DNA of 64,000 bases from Saprospiraceae bacterium (lineage in GTDB: Bacteria > Bacteroidota > Bacteroidia > Chitinophagales > Saprospiraceae): assembly GCA_016709995.1 (NCBI GenBank), contig JADJLQ010000002.1:930001-994000 (forward strand), given 5' to 3'. The position numbers were made by a program, and so were the translations under genes. The first letter of the stretch is position 1. Every line of letters starts with the position of its first letter. This document shows positions 61,301 to 64,000 of this stretch, piece by piece. The notes below the pieces were generated by a model that saw nothing but the letters and a program-made list of their open reading frames with translations, did no database searches and was not told where the DNA came from.

Positions 61301-64000
61301 TTCGGAGGGAAACCTCTTACGATCGTGGGGGACACGGTCAGCGGAGGATCTGGAATAGGAGGAAACAATGCCAGGGCGTATATATATCAGCTTGTCAATC
61401 CGACCGGAATTGGAAATATTAATATTACCTTATCTGGCACGGGACGAATTGTTGCACAGGCTCTGACATTTAATGGCGTTGATCAGGTCAATCCACTGGG
61501 TCCTTTCCAGGCAGCTGCTGATCAGCCTGGTTCTACGAGCCTGGCTATTCCTTTTGTTTCTGCCCCAGGGGAAGTTTTGTATACCCTCTTGGCTCAGGAT
61601 GAAGATGGAAGTGTCGCTCTTCCAGGAGGTTCAGGGCAAACGACCGTTTTCAATAATTCTGACGTTAATATAACAGGGGTGGCTGTTTTAGAAAATGGTG
61701 CGAGTACCGTCACTTCTTCTTTTAATATAGCCAGTCAGGATTGGGGCATGGGGGCAGTTTCTATCAAACCAGCTACATTTAGAAGAGGTGATACAATAGA
61801 TATTTGTCTTTATGCAACCCTCCAACACGTACCAGGTGATCCTGTTAAAGCAGACTTTACTAATGTGGCTGAGATCAGCTATGCCCGCGATACGCTTGGG
61901 GTCAATCAAAGTGCAAATGATATCGATAGTCCTTTAAACAATAATCCCAATGACAATAAAGGAGGCCAAGCCGGTAGCCCTGCTGATGATTATATCAACG
62001 GTAATGGTACGGGAGCTATTGGTGGCGGCGTCGCAGCAACGGACCAGGACAATGCCGACCCTGCATTCCTGGATATATTCGACCTGGCGCTCAAGAAAAC
62101 AGTCGATACAGTTAGTATTAAAAATGGCGGATATGCCATTGGAGATACGATACAATTTAATATTACGATTACCAATCAGGGCACTATCACAGCAAAAAAT
62201 ATTCAAATCACGGACACCTTGCCTTGTGGTTTTACTTTTAGCGCTAGTCAAAGTGTGGCCTGGTCAGTCCCGAGTCCTATGACCACTTATACGGCCCCTG
62301 GTCCTTTATTACCTGGTCAGTCTTTAATCGTTCCAATCCGATTAATTATCAATAATTCCTGCAATTATTTTGTCAATTATGCCCAGATCAGTGGTGCTCA
62401 GGATAATAACGGAAATCCCCAGACAGGAGATATAGACGGATCTTACGATCAAAATTTTGGCAATGATGGTGGAGGCAAAGTCAATTCAAAAAGTGATGAT
62501 GTGATCACCGGTGATGGTACGGGAGTACCGGGAGGTGAGGTTGCTGCCACAGATGAAGATGATCAGGATCCTGCAGAGTTATTGATTTTTGATTTAGCAC
62601 TCAAAAAAGTGGTTTCGACAATGACATCTGGATATCCGGGTCCCTATAACGTTAATGATTTGATCCAGTTTGATATTACACTACACAACCAGGGTAATCT
62701 GCCTGCTGTCGGCATACTTGTAGTGGATACCATACCGGCAGGATTGAGTTATTCAGCATCAGATAATGTAGGTTTAAACTGGCTAGCTGGTGCAGAAGTA
62801 AATGAATATCAAAGATGGATTGATTTGAGCTCTGATACTTTGAAAGGTGATGAGGATACCACCGTATCTATCTTTTTGAGAGTGGTACATACATTAGGAG
62901 GCATACCTGCATATACCAATATCTCTGAGATTGCATCAGCCATCACGATCGTCAATTCTGTTCGAGACACCTTCGCACAAGATGCAGATTCTCGATATGA
63001 TTCTAATTTTAAAAATGATGCCGGAGGCCAGGTCGGATCACCTGCAGATAATCAGATTTTTGGTAACGGCACCGGTACACCTGGAAATGGCGTAGCAGCC
63101 ACGGACGAAGATGATCAGGATCCTGCTCTCGTACCGATAGTCGATGTGGCTTTGAAAAAATCGATCTCATCGACCACTCCCGGGCCTTATAAATACGGTG
63201 ATGCCGTCACGTTTGATATCACAGTATCCAACCAGGGTACGATACCCCTGGATAGTATCGAAGTTACCGATTATATCCCTAGCGGATTTACGTTTGGTAT
63301 CAATACGGACTGGACATTTTCAGCACCAAATGCAGTGAGGGTGATTCATGCCAGGCTGTTACCTGCAGAGGACACCATTATCAGCATCAACCTGATCCTT
63401 AAGGCCGAAACGAACGAATCAAAACTGGATAGCGCCTGGATCAACCAGGCAGAAATCAGTAAAGCATATGATACCTTGGGAATGGATATGAGTGCAAAGG
63501 ATTTTGACAGTCCATTGAATAACAATCCTATCGATAACAAAGGTGGTCTTGCTGGCAGCCCGGCAGATGATTTTATATTAGGTGACGGGACAGGAGCTGT
63601 AGGTGGCGGAGTGGCTGCTACCGATCAGGACAATGCTGACCCGGCCTTCGTCCCAGTAGTCGATGTAGCCCTGAGAAAAACAATTGCAGATACGCTGGGT
63701 GATGTCATCCTGGGATATGGTGATACCCTTAAATTCAATATTCAAATTTTTAACCAGGGCAATGTCATCATCGATAGCCTGGTGATATCAGATTATGTTC
63801 CAGATGGGTTTGCCTTTTTACCTGGTTTCAACCCGGGTTGGAGCGGGTCTGCCCCAACCCCAATTTATGAATGGGGTGCTTCCACTAATTTATTGCCTGG
63901 CGATAGTGCCACTGTTTGCATTTATTTGCAATTAATCCAGGTTGGTGAACCCACGCTGGCCAAGTATACCAACAGTGCTGAAATCAGTTTTGCTTCCGAT
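58397..64000 (+). CDS. Second giant SdrD/DUF11 adhesin (3' end outside the window)
   Basis: 1868 open codons from the ATG at 58397 to the window edge with no stop; I checked the frame at five points. MNRISTLLILIASILAAAGGYYL is a signal or anchor. An SdrD B-like domain (GGISGTVFRDFNGDGIKQAG) is followed by a propeller-like region of about 550 residues (TWGVAYSKQAKKIFTSAFIK, GLGDLEISDDGKYLFSMNLY) shared with the first adhesin, then an SdrD B-like domain near 60409 (IGNRVWLDLDHDGIQDPGEA). DUF11 domains begin near 60877, 62077, 62590, 63136 and 63655. The first of these is interrupted at about 61150-61785 by an unrelated beta-rich domain (SSLSIVNYDPGCGSNRLLLL to WGMGAVSIKP). Unlike the first locus, no frameshift is seen. 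A T9SS tail would be expected beyond the edge. Confidence 0.9.
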   Translation, partial: MNRISTLLILIASILAAAGGYYLKNSFNSALHTNLMMAGGISGTVFRDFNGDGIKQAGEPLVPGVTVTAFDATGSPCGSTTTTSGSVPNYSIMTCTGQVRVEFTINSTTDCLNPLLDFTSTNGGAYGSSVQFVNASLMPTVNFALNNPADYNKGAGATTVYVPCYTNGNPLAGGVVAAGTWFVGFPYNNSGTTTPAKKLTGDTIGATWGVAYSKQAKKIFTSAFIKRHVGLGKLGSGGIYVLTPTATSFVANSFYNMDANGHRTRAGAGAPTYGSGMSYSIIGSPGKKITYLGAVDPLTGKPSGLGVVGTNAERGLPSTNTSNYDPAAFDQVGKVGLGDLEISDDGKYLFSMNLYSRLLYRLTLNDPYTPTAVTAVDSFAMPIAPCTNGVLRPYATKFYRDKLYIGAVCTGENNGTTSQMTAYVFELLTPTGVTPTLSASPVFTMPLNYTKGASMTWTTPDFGQGWNPWTDSLRTQGTDAAAKDRTYPTPILSDLEFTDRGDLLLSFSDRTANQYGWGNYRWLSGNTSDIILTVSGGDILVAGLNCGTGVYTLENGGMYTSDGVLNNNTGSNNGEGPGGDEFFNFENIACCHNETHLGAVAVLKGDGKVITNAMDPTVIREGGTIKFSTTNGTASSGYRLFVSANDISTGTFGKANGLGDIEITGIEPPLEIGNRVWLDLDHDGIQDPGEAAIPNVTVEIYDMGMLIGTDVTDASGNYYFDTTNIADGNKSLGGNQKGIQPNRTYTIRIGAVDWNAGMGVGAGDLTGYSLTITDFAGGPANPDLRDNDAGLVSNIPTITYTTGNWGENNHTLDFGFYNSPPPAIDTVDLALRKTIVDTLHNSGDLGLNNGDTIKFKMQLFNQGKVSMDSLNVTDYLPNGFKFVNATNCGQYNEGWLATDPLNPVYRWKGNISPVQALPLTAATGSGGVSSLSIVNYDPGCGSNRLLLLGIAVGNNGTSGTPPTVTAVTFGGKPLTIVGDTVSGGSGIGGNNARAYIYQLVNPTGIGNINITLSGTGRIVAQALTFNGVDQVNPLGPFQAAADQPGSTSLAIPFVSAPGEVLYTLLAQDEDGSVALPGGSGQTTVFNNSDVNITGVAVLENGASTVTSSFNIASQDWGMGAVSIKPATFRRGDTIDICLYATLQHVPGDPVKADFTNVAEISYARDTLGVNQSANDIDSPLNNNPNDNKGGQAGSPADDYINGNGTGAIGGGVAATDQDNADPAFLDIFDLALKKTVDTVSIKNGGYAIGDTIQFNITITNQGTITAKNIQITDTLPCGFTFSASQSVAWSVPSPMTTYTAPGPLLPGQSLIVPIRLIINNSCNYFVNYAQISGAQDNNGNPQTGDIDGSYDQNFGNDGGGKVNSKSDDVITGDGTGVPGGEVAATDEDDQDPAELLIFDLALKKVVSTMTSGYPGPYNVNDLIQFDITLHNQGNLPAVGILVVDTIPAGLSYSASDNVGLNWLAGAEVNEYQRWIDLSSDTLKGDEDTTVSIFLRVVHTLGGIPAYTNISEIASAITIVNSVRDTFAQDADSRYDSNFKNDAGGQVGSPADNQIFGNGTGTPGNGVAATDEDDQDPALVPIVDVALKKSISSTTPGPYKYGDAVTFDITVSNQGTIPLDSIEVTDYIPSGFTFGINTDWTFSAPNAVRVIHARLLPAEDTIISINLILKAETNESKLDSAWINQAEISKAYDTLGMDMSAKDFDSPLNNNPIDNKGGLAGSPADDFILGDGTGAVGGGVAATDQDNADPAFVPVVDVALRKTIADTLGDVILGYGDTLKFNIQIFNQGNVIIDSLVISDYVPDGFAFLPGFNPGWSGSAPTPIYEWGASTNLLPGDSATVCIYLQLIQVGEPTLAKYTNSAEISFASD

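Overview
The window looks like a chromosomal segment of a Bacteroidota bacterium, most probably of the Saprospiraceae type (inference). The signs are: sequences matching the Bacteroidota -7 promoter element TAnnTTTG shortly before several genes; type IX secretion (T9SS) C-terminal sorting domains; very long secreted proteins built from SdrD B-like, DUF11, PA14, fibronectin III, HYR-like, dockerin and cohesin-like modules; a DUF5916 outer-membrane protein; and an ECF sigma factor/FecR pair.

Layout. 1-4090: start of mnmE (minus strand, runs off the left edge), a small membrane-anchored protein, a small lipoprotein, an SMP-30-like propeller lipoprotein and the helicase gene rhlE. 4488-14912: five co-directional secreted or periplasmic genes: M20 peptidase, sulfatase, PhoD-like metallophosphatase, a TIM-barrel/SUMF1-like fusion, and GH3. 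The first three are separated by 13 and 17 bases. Together they look like a module for breaking down sulfated or phosphorylated glycans or glycopeptides. 15069-19714: uvrB, an Amidase_2 protein and a DUF2961 (GH172-type) lipoprotein. 19769-24490 (minus): DUF5916 protein, a coiled-coil protein and asd. 24558-27095: a lamin-tail-domain surface protein. 27339-29419: an anchored coiled-coil protein and a GC-rich dinB.

29424-31770 is the most unusual part: a head-to-tail array of GC-rich units of about 141-169 bp, interrupted by one gene for a REP-associated tyrosine transposase (RAYT, 30430-31101). Each unit carries two hairpins, A and B. B is related to A in inverted orientation, so each unit resembles a REPIN, and the transposase gene occupies the A-to-B spacer of one unit. 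Stem arms covary between copies. A decayed copy of the transposase 5' edge and its flanking hairpin lies at 33406-33490.

31869-39121: a di-heme cytochrome c peroxidase lipoprotein and a 1706-residue PA14/FN3/sugar-dehydrogenase protein with a T9SS tail. 39639-55623: one giant adhesin-like locus of about 16 kb, broken by four single-base frameshifts that all fall in homopolymer runs, so probably consensus errors in one gene of about 5300 codons. It carries a six-fold DUF11 array of exactly 543-bp period in A-B-A-B-A-B order, nine SdrD B-like units, Cys-rich HYR-like domains, a dockerin, a cohesin-like domain and a T9SS tail. 56028-57645: ECF sigma and FecR anti-sigma, with no SusC/SusD partner. 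58397-64000: a second adhesin of the same N-terminal architecture, open to the right edge with no stop codon, containing a DUF11 domain split by another domain.
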